DNA from: Micromonospora echinofusca
GTDB taxonomy: Bacteria; Actinomycetota; Actinomycetes; Mycobacteriales; Micromonosporaceae
Direction: 5' to 3'
NCBI RefSeq assembly: GCF_900091445.1
Contig: NZ_LT607733.1
Location: 6,227,001 to 6,291,000, forward strand
Length of the DNA stretch: 64,000 nt
Shown here: piece after piece, positions 1 through 8,303 of the stretch
How positions within the stretch are numbered: the stretch's first letter is position 1
Layout of the letters: the number at the start of each line of letters is the position of its first letter
Notes under the pieces: generated by a model
Told to the model about the DNA's origin: nothing
The model's database searches: none
The model's input: the letters and a program-made list of their open reading frames with translations, nothing else
Program-made: the position numbers and the translations under genes

Positions 1-637
1 GCTGCTGCCGGCCCGCCGCCGGCTCAAGCACCGGGCGGTGATGAGCTTCGAGGCCCGGGAGGGGCACGGCGAGCGCGGGGCGGACGGCCGCCCGGCCGGC
101 GAGGTGAGCATCGCCGACCTGATCCCGGTCTCCCTGCGCATGGGCGTGCTGCGGATCATCGTCGGCGAGGTCCGGTCCCGGGAGATCGTCCCGATGCTCC
201 AGGCCATGACGACCAGCCGCGGTTCGATGTGCACCATCCACGCCCGTACGCCCGCCGGGGTCAGCGAGCGGATCATCGAGCTGGCGCTCGCACACGGCCG
301 GGAGATGACCGTCGACCAGGCCCGCCGGATGGCCGGCAATGCGCTCGACCTGATCGTCTACGTCACCGTCGAGGACGAGACCGCGATCGGCGGGCGCAAG
401 CACCGCTTCGTCTCGCACGTCGAGGAGGTCATCGGCGTCGGCGACGGCAACCGGATCACCACCACCCAGGTGTTCGGGCCCGGGCCGGACGGTCGGGCCG
501 TACCCCGGCACCTGCCCGAGCGGATCCGCGCCCAACTCCTGCGCGTCGGCTACGACGCCCGGCTGCTCAGCCGCTGGATCGAGGCCGGCACGGGCGCGTG
601 GCGGCGGCCCCGGCACACCCGGCTCGGACGGCGGTGA
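1..637 (+). CDS. Tad pilus assembly ATPase CpaF/TadA (3' part)
   Basis: C-terminal part (about 211 residues, frame beginning at base 2) of the CpaF/TadA secretion ATPase that powers assembly of Flp/tad pili at the inner membrane. The 5' end lies outside the window. Visible family features are the block RIIVGEVRSREIVPMLQAM, covering the Walker-B-type acidic residue region, followed by TTSRGSMCTIHA, with the His-box of type II/IV secretion ATPases. The stop overlaps the GTG of the next gene (GTGA), so it is the first visible gene of a translationally coupled tad operon. No nucleotide-binding P-loop is visible because it lies upstream of the window edge. Confidence 0.93.
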   Translation, partial: LLPARRRLKHRAVMSFEAREGHGERGADGRPAGEVSIADLIPVSLRMGVLRIIVGEVRSREIVPMLQAMTTSRGSMCTIHARTPAGVSERIIELALAHGREMTVDQARRMAGNALDLIVYVTVEDETAIGGRKHRFVSHVEEVIGVGDGNRITTTQVFGPGPDGRAVPRHLPERIRAQLLRVGYDARLLSRWIEAGTGAWRRPRHTRLGRR

Positions 638-1545
638 CGCCGGTGCCGGACAACGTCGAACTCGTCGCGGTGGCCTCCGGGGCCGCCTGCGTCGCGGGGC
701 TGCTGCTGGCGGTCGTCGCGCTGGTCGGCACCCGCCGGCCCCCCGGCGGCGGACCCGGCGCGGGCCGGGGCCTGGGCCGCCTGTGGAAGGGCCCGAGCGC
801 CAACCCGCGCGAACAGCGGGCCCACCAGGCGCTGCTGGTCGGCGCCCTGGTCGCGGGCGCGCTGGCCTTCCTGGTCACCGGACTGCCGGTGGTCGGGCTG
901 CTGGTCGCGGTGGCCGTCCCGGGCACCCCGTGGCTGTTCTCCGTCGGCAAGGCCGAGCAGCGGGCCATCGCCCGCATCGAGGCGGTCGGCGAGTGGACCC
1001 GCCGGCTCAAGGACGTCTCCGCCACGGGCCAGGGGCTCCAGCAGACCATCATCGGCACGGTCGCCACCGCGCCCGAGGAGATCCAGGAGGAGGTACGGCT
1101 GCTCGCCGCCCGCCTCCAGGCCGGCTGGCTGGCCCGCTCCGCGCTGCTCGCCTTCGCCGACGAGATCGGCGACCCGGTCTGCGACCAGGTGGTGGCGGCG
1201 CTGATCCTGCACGTGACCGACCGGGGCGAACGCCTCGGCGACGTGCTCGGCTCGATCGCGCACGCGGCGGCGGCCGAGGTCGCCACCCGCCGCGAGATCG
1301 AGGCGAAGCGCACCCAGCCCCGCTTCGCGGTCCGCTTCCTCACCGGGATGACCCTGGCCACCGTCGCGTACGGGCTGCTCAACACCGAATACGTCAGCCC
1401 GTACGGGACGCCCTCCGGGCAGCTCGTGATGGCGGCGCTCGGCGCGGCCTTCGTCGGCCTGCTGGCCTGGGTGCGGTCGATGAGCCAGCCGCGCCGGCCG
1501 GCGCGCTTCCTGCCGGCCCCGGACCCGGAAGAGGTGCTCGCGTGA
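634..1545 (+). CDS. Tad pilus inner-membrane platform protein TadB
   Basis: 303-residue type II secretion F-domain protein, expected to be the inner-membrane platform on which the CpaF ATPase acts. Hydrophobic segments lie at about residues 6-28, 70-105 and near the C-terminus (about 235-275). The cytoplasmic F-domain between them contains RIEAVGEWTRRLKDVSATG and ends with ATRREIEAKRTQPRFAVRFL, typical of TadB. The GTG at 634 overlaps the cpaF stop (GTGA) and was preferred to a GTG at 643. The stop overlaps the next GTG in the same way, so cpaF-tadB-tadC are coupled. Confidence 0.9.
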   Translation: MTPVPDNVELVAVASGAACVAGLLLAVVALVGTRRPPGGGPGAGRGLGRLWKGPSANPREQRAHQALLVGALVAGALAFLVTGLPVVGLLVAVAVPGTPWLFSVGKAEQRAIARIEAVGEWTRRLKDVSATGQGLQQTIIGTVATAPEEIQEEVRLLAARLQAGWLARSALLAFADEIGDPVCDQVVAALILHVTDRGERLGDVLGSIAHAAAAEVATRREIEAKRTQPRFAVRFLTGMTLATVAYGLLNTEYVSPYGTPSGQLVMAALGAAFVGLLAWVRSMSQPRRPARFLPAPDPEEVLA

Positions 1546-2420
1546 GCGTCGTCCTCAACTGGCAGCTCGCCGTCGCCGTCTGCGGCGGGGCGGCGGTCGG
1601 GCTGGGCGCCTTCCTGGTGGTCCGCGAGCTGGTGCCGGCCACCCCCGCGCTCGGGCCCGCGCTGCGCCGGCTGCACCGACCGGCCGGCGCCGGGCAGCTC
1701 ACCGCGCCTGCCGACCGGCGGCTGGAGTGGCTCACCGGGCTGTCCCGCTGGCTGCGGCCACCGCACCGGCAGCTCGCCCTGATCGACCGCACGCCCGAGC
1801 AGTACGCCCTGTCGATGCTGCTCTCCGCGCTGATCGGGCTCGCCGCGCCGACGCTGCTCGGCGTCACCCTGTTCACCGTCGGCGTCCGGCTGCCGGTGGT
1901 CGTACCCGTGCTCGGCAGCCTCGGGCTGGCGCTGCTCTGCGCCCTCGTCGCGCACCGGTCGGTGCTGGATCGGGCGGACAAGGCGCGCGACGAGTTCCGC
2001 CAGGCGGTCTGCACCTACCTCGACCTCGTCGCCCTGCAACTCTCCGCCGCGCACGGGCCGGTGCAGTCGCTGGAACGGGCGGCGGCGGTCTGCGACGGCT
2101 GGGTCTTCGACCGCATCTCCGAGGCCCTGCGGATCGCGCAGATGCAGATGCACTCGCCGTGGGACGAGCTGCGCGACCTCGCCGAGCGCATCGGCATCCC
2201 GGAACTCGGCGACGTCGGGGCGATCATGCGCGCCTCGGGCAGCGAGGGCGCGCAGGTGCACGAGACCCTGCGCAGCCGCGCCGACTCGCTGCGCGACCAG
2301 ATCCGCACCGACAACCTGGCCCGGGCCGAGGGGGTGACCAGCCGGCTCGACATCCCCGGGGCGCTGCTCGTCTTCGTCCTGCTCGGTTTCGCCGTCTATC
2401 CGTTCATCGCCCGCCTGTGA
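1542..2420 (+). CDS. Tad pilus inner-membrane platform protein TadC
   Basis: 292-residue second type II secretion F-domain protein, the usual partner of TadB in the pilus platform. It has an N-terminal membrane segment (about residues 8-28), two more near 90-135, a cytoplasmic F-domain (EFRQAVCTYLDLVALQLSAAHG through IMRASGSEGAQVHETLR) and a C-terminal membrane helix (GALLVFVLLGFAVYPFIARL). The start GTG overlaps the tadB stop by four bases. A 26-bp gap with a ribosome site (gagaaggag) separates it from the pilin gene. Confidence 0.9.
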   Translation: MSVVLNWQLAVAVCGGAAVGLGAFLVVRELVPATPALGPALRRLHRPAGAGQLTAPADRRLEWLTGLSRWLRPPHRQLALIDRTPEQYALSMLLSALIGLAAPTLLGVTLFTVGVRLPVVVPVLGSLGLALLCALVAHRSVLDRADKARDEFRQAVCTYLDLVALQLSAAHGPVQSLERAAAVCDGWVFDRISEALRIAQMQMHSPWDELRDLAERIGIPELGDVGAIMRASGSEGAQVHETLRSRADSLRDQIRTDNLARAEGVTSRLDIPGALLVFVLLGFAVYPFIARL

Positions 2421-2446
2421 TCCGACCCTGAGAGAAGGAGCACGTC

Positions 2447-2644
2447 ATGTCCGTCATCACCCGCCTGCACGTCGCGCTGACGACACGCCTGGCCGAGCTG
2501 CGCGAGGACGGCGAGCGGGGCGACAGCCCCGTACCCACCGCAGTGATCATCTTCGGTCTGGTCGCCGTCGCGATGGCGGTCACCGCCGCCGCCCTCGGCG
2601 CCGCCAACGACTGGATGAGCAACATCCCGAAGGCCCCGAAGTAG
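2447..2644 (+). CDS. Small Flp-like pilin / tad-locus membrane peptide
   Basis: 65-residue protein with a charged N-terminus (AELREDGERGDSPVP) followed by one hydrophobic helix (TAVIIFGLVAVAMAVTAAAL, about residues 32-51) and a short polar tail. This size and layout, directly after tadC, fits the major Flp pilin or its actinobacterial equivalent. The prepilin cleavage site is not the textbook G-x4-EY form, so the pilin call rests partly on position. A clear ribosome site (agaaggag) sits 6-7 bases before the ATG. Confidence 0.75.
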   Translation: MSVITRLHVALTTRLAELREDGERGDSPVPTAVIIFGLVAVAMAVTAAALGAANDWMSNIPKAPK

Positions 2645-2653
2645 CACCGGGCC

Positions 2654-3190
2654 GTGCGCCGAGCGAACCCCGCCCCGGGGCGCCGGGTGGCCGCCGCCGC
2701 CCGGCGTCCCGTCGTGCCCGCCACCCGGTGCCCCGTCCGGTCAGCAGCCCGATGCGGCCTTCCGGTTGCCGTCCGACGGCTCGTCCCGGCCGCCGCCCGG
2801 CGGCTCACGGCCGGTGGGGTCGATCGGGGGGCCAACCCGGTCGAGTTGGCGGTGGCGATGCCGGCGATCCTGCTGCTGCTCTTCGCCTCGATCCAGACCG
2901 CGGCCTGGTTCGTCGCCCGCTCCACGGCGCTCAACGCCGCGCAGAGCGGGGTCAACGCGCAGCGGCTGCACCAGGCTCCGGCGGGGGCCGGTGAGGCCCG
3001 GGCCGTCCGGTTCCTGCGGGCCTCGGGCGGCTGGCTGGTCGGCTGGGAGGACCCCGCACCGAGCTGCCTCACCGCCGCGACCGAGGTGACCTGCACGGTG
3101 CGCGGTCGGTCCCTGTCGGTCGTCCCCGGGGTCAGCTTCCCCGTACGCCAGACCGCGCACGGGACCGTGGAACGGTGGACGACGCCGTGA
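2654..3190 (+). CDS. TadE-like minor pilin
   Basis: 178-residue TadE-like protein. A basic Arg/Ala/Pro-rich N-terminus of about 55 residues precedes the pilin-like segment GANPVELAVAMPAILLLLF with the conserved Glu five residues into the hydrophobic stretch, then a helix and an extracellular domain with two cysteines (SCLTAATEVTCTV). TadE proteins are pseudopilins that join the Flp pilus. The annotated GTG gives an unusually long leader. A start nearer the GGVDRGANPVE region would fit the family better, but no good ATG with a ribosome site was seen there. It overlaps the next gene (GTGA). Confidence 0.8.
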   Translation: MRRANPAPGRRVAAAARRPVVPATRCPVRSAARCGLPVAVRRLVPAAARRLTAGGVDRGANPVELAVAMPAILLLLFASIQTAAWFVARSTALNAAQSGVNAQRLHQAPAGAGEARAVRFLRASGGWLVGWEDPAPSCLTAATEVTCTVRGRSLSVVPGVSFPVRQTAHGTVERWTTP

Positions 3191-3654
3191 GCCGTACCGC
3201 CGAGCGGGGCTCGGTCTCGATCGAGGTGGCGGTCCTCGCGCCGGCCTTCATCGCGCTGATCGTCCTGGCCGGCGTCGCCGGGCGTACGGCCGTGGCCGCC
3301 GAGGCGATCGACGCCGCCGCCCACGACGCCGCCCGCGCCGCCTCGATCTCCCGCGACGCCCGCACCGCCCGCGCCGAGGCCCGGGACGCGGCCCGCCGGC
3401 AGCTCGACTGGCGCGGCCTGAACTGCGCCGGCACTCCCGAGGTGACGTTCAGCGGCGCGGTACGCGGCGCCCCCACCAGCTTCGACGCGGCGTTCCGCAG
3501 CCCGGCCGGGCAGGACGCCTCGGTCACGGTCCGCATCGCGTGCACGGTCTCCTACGGGGACCTGCGCCTGTCCGTCCTGCCGGGGATGCCCGCGAGCAAG
3601 CGCGTGTCGGCGAGCTTCACGTCGCCGCTGGACCGCTACCGGAGCCGGGGATGA
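3187..3654 (+). CDS. TadE/TadF-like minor pilin
   Basis: 155-residue pseudopilin. The N-terminal motif ERGSVSIEVAVLAPAFIALI carries the conserved Glu at the membrane edge, as in TadE/TadF, followed by a long Ala-rich helix (about residues 40-75) and a beta-rich C-terminal domain with two cysteines (LNCAGTPE, RIACTVSYG). The GTG at 3187 overlapping the previous stop was preferred over an in-frame GTG at 3175, since every junction of this operon uses a four-base overlap. The stop overlaps the next ATG (ATGA). Confidence 0.82.
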   Translation: MSRTAERGSVSIEVAVLAPAFIALIVLAGVAGRTAVAAEAIDAAAHDAARAASISRDARTARAEARDAARRQLDWRGLNCAGTPEVTFSGAVRGAPTSFDAAFRSPAGQDASVTVRIACTVSYGDLRLSVLPGMPASKRVSASFTSPLDRYRSRG

Positions 3655-4082
3655 CCGCCGTCGCCGGCCGGCACGACCAGGGCCGGGTGAGCGTCTTCCT
3701 CGCCGTGGCCATGGTCGGCGTGCTCTCCGTCATCGGGCTGGCCTTCGACGGCGCGGGCCAGCTGCGCACGTTGCAGCGGGCCGACAACCTCGCTGCCGAG
3801 GCCGCCCGCGCCGGGGGCCAGGCCATCGACCGGGCTACCGCCATCGAGGGCGGGCCGACCCGGATCGACCGTCCCCAGGCCCGCCGGGCCGTCGCCGACT
3901 ACCTGGCCGCCGCCGGCGCCGCCGGCCACGCCGTCAGCTTCCCGGTCGTCGACGGTGAGACCCGGGTCCGGGTACGCGTCACCGTCACGCACCGCCGGGC
4001 CATGCTCGGCCTGTTCGGCTTCGACGAGACCGTCACCGTCTCCGGCGAGGCGACCGCGCGGCCGCTCACCGGGGCACCGTAG
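3651..4082 (+). CDS. TadG-like pilus assembly protein
   Basis: 143-residue protein with one hydrophobic segment near the N-terminus (RVSVFLAVAMVGVLSVIGLA, about residues 12-31) followed by DGAGQLRTLQRADNLAAEAARAG, the signature start of TadG-like (Tad domain) proteins. The large von Willebrand-type C-terminus of proteobacterial TadG is absent. Actinobacterial versions are often this short. It ends the four-base-overlap chain of the tad operon. A 15-bp gap with a ribosome site (ggaagggaagg) leads to the LysM gene, suggesting co-transcription. Confidence 0.8.
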   Translation: MTAVAGRHDQGRVSVFLAVAMVGVLSVIGLAFDGAGQLRTLQRADNLAAEAARAGGQAIDRATAIEGGPTRIDRPQARRAVADYLAAAGAAGHAVSFPVVDGETRVRVRVTVTHRRAMLGLFGFDETVTVSGEATARPLTGAP

Positions 4083-4097
4083 GAAGGGAAGGCAGCC

Positions 4098-5147
4098 ATG
4101 GCCACATCGGGGCGTTCCGCCGTACGGCGGACCGGACGCATCCTGACCGGGTTCGGCGCGCTCGTCGTGCTCTGCGCGGTGCTGGTCGGCGCGCCGGTGG
4201 CGCTGCTCGCCCTCGCCGGCAACCCGCTGCCCGACCACCTGCCCAGCCTCGCCGAGGTCGGCTCGACGCTGACCAGCCGCGACGACGGGCGGCTCTTCCT
4301 GCGGGCGCTGGCGCTGGCCGGCTGGTTCGGCTGGGCCACGTTCGCCTTCTCCGTGCTGGTCGAGCTCGGCGCGCAGGCGCTGCGCCGACCCGCGCCCCGG
4401 CTGCCCGGGATGAGCCGCCAGCAGCGGGCCGCCGCCGCGCTGGTCGGTTCGGTCGCGCTGATCCTCGCGGCCAGCCCGGCGGCGAGTGCCGCGACGGCGA
4501 TGACCGGCCCGTACGCCCTGCCGGCAGCGCCGCCGGCAACGGTCGCCTCGTCCGCCCCGGCCACCTCCGACGACGCTCAGGCGGTCTACCGGGTGGCCCG
4601 GGGCGACCACCTGGGCGCCGTCGCCCGGCGTTACCTGGACGGGTTCGCCGACTACCGGGAGCTGGCCGAGCTGAACCGGCTCGGCGACCCCGACCGGATC
4701 CACCCGGGTCAGCTGCTGAAGCTCCCCGGGGACGCCGAGGACCGTGGTGCCCGCCGGCACGCCACCGGCCGCCTCGTCGCCCGCCCGGCCCCACCCGAAC
4801 CCGCTCGCCCGGCACCCCCTCGCCCGGCCCCTGGGCAGGCCGTCCCGGAGCGGGCGACGCCGCCTCCGCCGGCAGCCGAGGCCCCCGTGCCGCCCCCGGC
4901 GGGAACGAACGCCGGTGAGGCCCCGACCGTGACGGTGGGAGCCGCCCGGGCCGGCCAGCCCGATCGGGTGAACCGGCCTCTCGCGGTCTCCGCCGTCCTG
5001 GCGGTGGCGAGCATCGTCGGCGCGCAGATCGGCGCGGTCCTGGGCCTACGTCGCCGCCCGGGTCACGTACCGGCCGGCGGGTCGGCCGGCCGGGCCCACC
5101 CGGGCTCGGCCCGCGACACCTCGATCGGCCGTCACCGCCGCCCGTGA
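4098..5147 (+). CDS. LysM-domain multipass membrane protein linked to tad locus
   Basis: 349-residue membrane protein. There are three hydrophobic segments in the first 135 residues (about 13-35, 68-90 and 113-132), a single LysM domain at about 155-215 (VYRVARGDHLGAVARRYLDG to PDRIHPGQLLKLPG), a Pro/Ala-rich stretch (about 225-290) and a last membrane helix near 297-318. LysM binds peptidoglycan or other N-acetylglucosamine polymers, so the protein may anchor the pilus machine to the wall. That role is inferred from its place 15 bp after the tad genes. A similar C-terminal LysM occurs in many actinobacterial BTAD/secretion-associated proteins. Confidence 0.8.
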   Translation: MATSGRSAVRRTGRILTGFGALVVLCAVLVGAPVALLALAGNPLPDHLPSLAEVGSTLTSRDDGRLFLRALALAGWFGWATFAFSVLVELGAQALRRPAPRLPGMSRQQRAAAALVGSVALILAASPAASAATAMTGPYALPAAPPATVASSAPATSDDAQAVYRVARGDHLGAVARRYLDGFADYRELAELNRLGDPDRIHPGQLLKLPGDAEDRGARRHATGRLVARPAPPEPARPAPPRPAPGQAVPERATPPPPAAEAPVPPPAGTNAGEAPTVTVGAARAGQPDRVNRPLAVSAVLAVASIVGAQIGAVLGLRRRPGHVPAGGSAGRAHPGSARDTSIGRHRRP

Positions 5148-5245
5148 CCAGCCCCTGACCCGCTCCTGACCACCGCCCCGGGCGAAGCGAACCGCCTCTC
5201 CACGTCGCCGCCCGCCAGACGCTCCGGGCCGGGCCGGTAGACATC

Positions 5246-5299
5246 GATCAAGAAGTTCGGTCAACCCGGGAGATCGAACCCGACCCGAACCTCTTGATC
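5246..5299. repeat. Imperfect inverted repeat with GATCAAGA arms
   Basis: Arms at 5246-5260 (GATCAAGAAGTTCGG) and 5285-5299 pair over 14 of 15 bases around a 24-base loop. It lies in the 224-bp space between the end of the LysM gene and the convergent end of the Rieske gene. It could act as a bidirectional terminator. Its low GC and sequence are unlike the flanking DNA, so it may be a dispersed intergenic repeat. No further copy was seen in this window. Confidence 0.6.
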
Positions 5300-5371
5300 G
5301 CCCCCGGGAGGCTGAGCCGGGAGGCCGGGAGTCGCGGCGGCCGGAAGGCCGGGGCGCGGCGGCCGGGCCGG

Positions 5372-6223
5372 TCAGGGGAGGCGGGTCTCCAGGACGCCGT
5401 CGACGATGCGGGTCGGCAGGACCTGCTGGTCGTTGCCGGACGGGCCGTGCACCACCTCGCCGCCGTTGAGGCGGAACGCGCTGCCGTGCCACGGGCAGAC
5501 CACGCACGCGTGACCGTCGATCTCCTGCACCTCGCCCTCGCCCAGCGGACCGCTCTGGTGCGGGCAGCGCTCCAGCATGACGGTCACCTCGTCGCCGTGC
5601 CGGTAGAGGATCACCGAGACGTCGTCGACCTCCCGGGTGATCAGTTGGCGCTGCGGCAGGGCGGCCATGTCGGCGAGGGAGTGCCACCCGTCGCTCATCC
5701 GGTGCAGCTCGGAGATGCTCTGGTTGACCTGGGCGCCCTGCTTGTACGCGAGGTGCCCCCCGATGTACGCGCCCATGCTGGCCGCACCGAGGCCGAGGAA
5801 GCCGAGCGTACGGCCGAGGTTGTGCCGGCCGGTCATCCGGGCGGCCACCGAGCCGGCGTAGAACGCCAGGCCGACGCTGTTGGACGCGGCGTGCACCAGG
5901 CCGACCCGGCGCTGGTCGCGGGCCAGTGCCGCCCAGTCGTTGAGGCCGGCGACGGCGGCCGGGAGGGCGCTGACGGTGCCCACCGCGCACAGCGTGGTGG
6001 CGGCCCGGCGCTGCCCCGGCATGAGGTCCAGCACCGCCGTGCTGATCCACGCGCCGACCGGCACCTGCACCATCGCCGGGTGCAGCGGATGGCCCAGCCA
6101 CACGCCGTGCAGCAGGTCACGGACCCGCTGCGGTCGGAGGGTGGCCTGGACGGCGCGCTGCAACCGGTCGCCGACCCGGTCCAGCCCGGATGCCTGCTCG
6201 ATCTTCGTCAGGAGTGCTCGCAC
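5372..6223 (-). CDS. DUF2231 membrane / Rieske [2Fe-2S] protein
   Basis: 283-residue two-domain protein. The N-terminal half (about residues 35-150) is a DUF2231-type membrane domain with WLGHPLHPAMVQVPVGAW and several helices. The C-terminal part (about 185-283) is a Rieske ferredoxin domain with both cluster motifs, CPHQSGPLGEG and CPWHGSAF, so it should bind a [2Fe-2S] cluster through two Cys and two His. It probably moves electrons at the membrane; the partner is unknown. It lies 141 bp downstream of bluB on the same strand and could share its transcript. Confidence 0.88.
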   Translation of the reverse strand: MRALLTKIEQASGLDRVGDRLQRAVQATLRPQRVRDLLHGVWLGHPLHPAMVQVPVGAWISTAVLDLMPGQRRAATTLCAVGTVSALPAAVAGLNDWAALARDQRRVGLVHAASNSVGLAFYAGSVAARMTGRHNLGRTLGFLGLGAASMGAYIGGHLAYKQGAQVNQSISELHRMSDGWHSLADMAALPQRQLITREVDDVSVILYRHGDEVTVMLERCPHQSGPLGEGEVQEIDGHACVVCPWHGSAFRLNGGEVVHGPSGNDQQVLPTRIVDGVLETRLP

Positions 6224-6364
6224 CCGTACCGACTTCCCGGCAGGAGCCGCCGCAAACCGGTCGGCGGTGACGGATCCGCAGCGGTACGTGAGGAGCGCCC
6301 CGCCGACCCGGAACGGGACGCCCCCACCGAGGTCAGCGTGGGCAGGACTCGCGGGCCAGCGCGG

Positions 6365-7024
6365 TCAGGGCGCCGTCGGGGCCGCCCAGCGGTCGTGGTG
6401 GATCGCGTCGGCCAGCGGGCGCTTCTGCCGCCAGCCGTGCCGGGCGAGGTCGGGTACCGCCTCGAAGTGGGTGACCGGCCCGAGGCAGAGCCACGCCACC
6501 GGTCGGATCCCGTCGGGGATGCCGAGCAGCTCGGCGAGCCAGAGCTCCCGGTAGAACGACACCCAGCCCACCCCGAGCCCCTCGGCGGTCGCGGCGAGCC
6601 AGAGGTTCTGGATGGCGAGGCAGGTCGAGTAGAGCCCGGTGTCGGCGATGGCGTGCCGGCCGAGCACGGCGGGGCCGCCCCGGGCCTGGTCGTGGGTGAC
6701 CACCACGGACAGCGTCGACTCCAGGACACCGTCGATCTTGATGCGGGCGAACCGCTCGGCCACCTCCCCGTCGAGCGTCGCGGCGAAGGCGTCCCGCTCG
6801 GTGTGCACGTGCTCGTGGAACCGGCGGCGCAGCTCCGGGTCGCGCACCACGACGAAGTCCCAGGGCTGCGAGTAGCCGACGCTCGGCGCGGCGTGCGCCG
6901 CCGCCAGCACCCGGTGCAGCGTCTCCTCGGGCACCGGCGCCCCGGTGAACTGGGCGCGTACGTCCCGGCGGCGGTGGATGACGTCGTACAGATCCAAGGC
7001 AGGCTCCCGCTGCGCTCGGCCCAC
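6365..7024 (-). CDS. bluB: 5,6-dimethylbenzimidazole synthase BluB
   Basis: 219-residue nitroreductase-fold protein that converts reduced FMN to 5,6-dimethylbenzimidazole, the lower ligand of cobalamin. The BluB signature is clear: RRRDVRAQFTG, AAHAAPSVGYSQPWDFVVV, then LSVVVTHDQARGG and GLGVGWVSFY. An upstream cobalamin riboswitch on the same strand supports the call. The GTG at 7024 has no ribosome site. A TTG at 6997 (protein beginning LDLYDVIHRR) follows GGGAG with six-base spacing and may be the true start, shortening the protein to 210 residues. Confidence 0.9.
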   Translation of the reverse strand: MGRAQREPALDLYDVIHRRRDVRAQFTGAPVPEETLHRVLAAAHAAPSVGYSQPWDFVVVRDPELRRRFHEHVHTERDAFAATLDGEVAERFARIKIDGVLESTLSVVVTHDQARGGPAVLGRHAIADTGLYSTCLAIQNLWLAATAEGLGVGWVSFYRELWLAELLGIPDGIRPVAWLCLGPVTHFEAVPDLARHGWRQKRPLADAIHHDRWAAPTAP

Positions 7025-7049
7025 GCCACACCGGACGCGGGCACCGGAC

Positions 7050-7220
7050 GCGAGGCCGGTCTTCGGACTCCCGGATCGACGCCTGGCCGTCCGCCTTCCC
7101 GGCCCGGGCGGGCCAGTGGCTGCGCGTACGCGTGGACGGTGGCTCCCCGGTCACCGCGGCGGGCCCGTGCCGGATTCGCACCGGCTTCCCGATTCTCCCC
7201 GCTCGCGCGGGGCACCTCAC
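7050..7220 (-). promoter_or_regulatory. Cobalamin riboswitch upstream of bluB
   Basis: On the minus strand the leader contains the hallmarks of the AdoCbl riboswitch in order: GGGAAGCCGGTGCGAATCC with GGCACGGGCCCGCCGC and GTGACCGGGGA, then the B12 box AGCCACTGGCCCGCC (plus-strand complement of the core at 7114-7121), then GGGAAGGCGG, and finally AGTCCGAAGACCGGCC near the 3' end. It ends about 25 bases before the bluB start, suggesting control of translation initiation or early termination by cobalamin. This is a cis element of the minus-strand transcript; the divergent exporter gene on the other strand is not under it. Confidence 0.95.
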
Positions 7221-7343
7221 ATGATCGTGCCGTCGGCGATGCTAGCGCCGCCCGGCCCGCCCCGGTCCGGCGGGCGGCGCAGCGCACCCGCAGCAGTGGA
7301 AATCCGGTCGCGGGCCGCACGCTCCGGTACCACTGTGGTCCGG

Positions 7344-8261
7344 GTGTACGCACTCTCCTCCCGCCCGCTGCCGGCCGGTCGACCGGCGACCCGACTGACG
7401 CTCGCGCTGGGGCAGCCCCGGGCCGTGCCGCCGCCGCTGCTGATGCTGCTCGGCATGCTCTCCACCCAGGTCGGCGCGGCCGTCGCCAAGCAACTCTTCG
7501 GCAGCACCAGCGCCAGCGGCACCACCACGCTGCGGCTCGGCTTCGCCGCGCTCATCCTGCTGGTCCTGGCCCGGCCGGGGCTGCGCCTGGGCTGGCGTAC
7601 CGCCGGTCTGGTCGCGGCGTTCGGGCTGGCCCTGGCGGTGATGAACCTCGCCTTCTACGCGGCCCTGGACCGGGTGCCGCTGGGCGTCGCGGTCACCATC
7701 GGCTTCGCCGGGCCGCTGCTGGTGTCGCTGGCCGCCAGCCGCCGGCTCACCGACGTGGCGTGGGCGGCGCTGGCCGGCGGCGGGGTGCTGCTGATCAGCG
7801 GGCTCGGCGGGACGGGGGTGGACCGGCTGGGGCTGCTGTGCTGCGTGGCCGTCGCGGCGGGTTGGGCCGGCTACGTGCTGCTCGGCAAGGCGGTCAGCGC
7901 CCGGGTGCCGGGCAGCCGGGGCCTCGCGCTGGGGATGGCCGTCGCCGCGCTGGCCGTGCTGCCGTTCGGGGTCGCCGGCAGCGGCACGGCCCTGCTCGAC
8001 CCGTGGACCCTCGCGCTGGGCGCGGCGGTGGCGCTGCTGTCGTCGGTGCTGCCGTACTCGGCGGAGATGGCGGCGCTGCGCCGGATGCCGGCCCGCGTCT
8101 TCGCGATCCTGCTCAGCCTGGAGCCGGCGATCGGCGCGCTGGTCGGGCTGGTGCTGCTGAGCGAACTGCTGGCCTGGCCGCAGGTGGCCGGGGTGGCCTG
8201 CGTGGTCGGCGCCGCGCTGGGCGCCACCCTGGTCCGCCCGGCCAGGTCCGCCCCGCGCTGA
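7344..8261 (+). CDS. EamA/DMT-family exporter, RhtA-like
   Basis: 305-residue, roughly ten-helix membrane protein of the drug/metabolite transporter superfamily. It resembles E. coli RhtA (threonine/homoserine exporter) across its length: the ALDRVPLGVAVTIGFAGPL block, RLTDVAWAALAGGGVLLI, and near the end LPYSAEMAALRRMPARVFAI with SLEPAIGALVG. The substrate is inferred to be amino acids or related compounds and is not proven. The GTG at 7344 was picked because the frame upstream reads as Arg/Pro-rich non-coding sequence and overlaps the riboswitch region. The 319 bp before it hold the cobalamin riboswitch on the other strand. Confidence 0.82.
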   Translation: MYALSSRPLPAGRPATRLTLALGQPRAVPPPLLMLLGMLSTQVGAAVAKQLFGSTSASGTTTLRLGFAALILLVLARPGLRLGWRTAGLVAAFGLALAVMNLAFYAALDRVPLGVAVTIGFAGPLLVSLAASRRLTDVAWAALAGGGVLLISGLGGTGVDRLGLLCCVAVAAGWAGYVLLGKAVSARVPGSRGLALGMAVAALAVLPFGVAGSGTALLDPWTLALGAAVALLSSVLPYSAEMAALRRMPARVFAILLSLEPAIGALVGLVLLSELLAWPQVAGVACVVGAALGATLVRPARSAPR

Positions 8262-8303
8262 CGCCCCTGGCGCCGCCGGCACCGCCGGGGGCATGCTGTC
8301 GGA

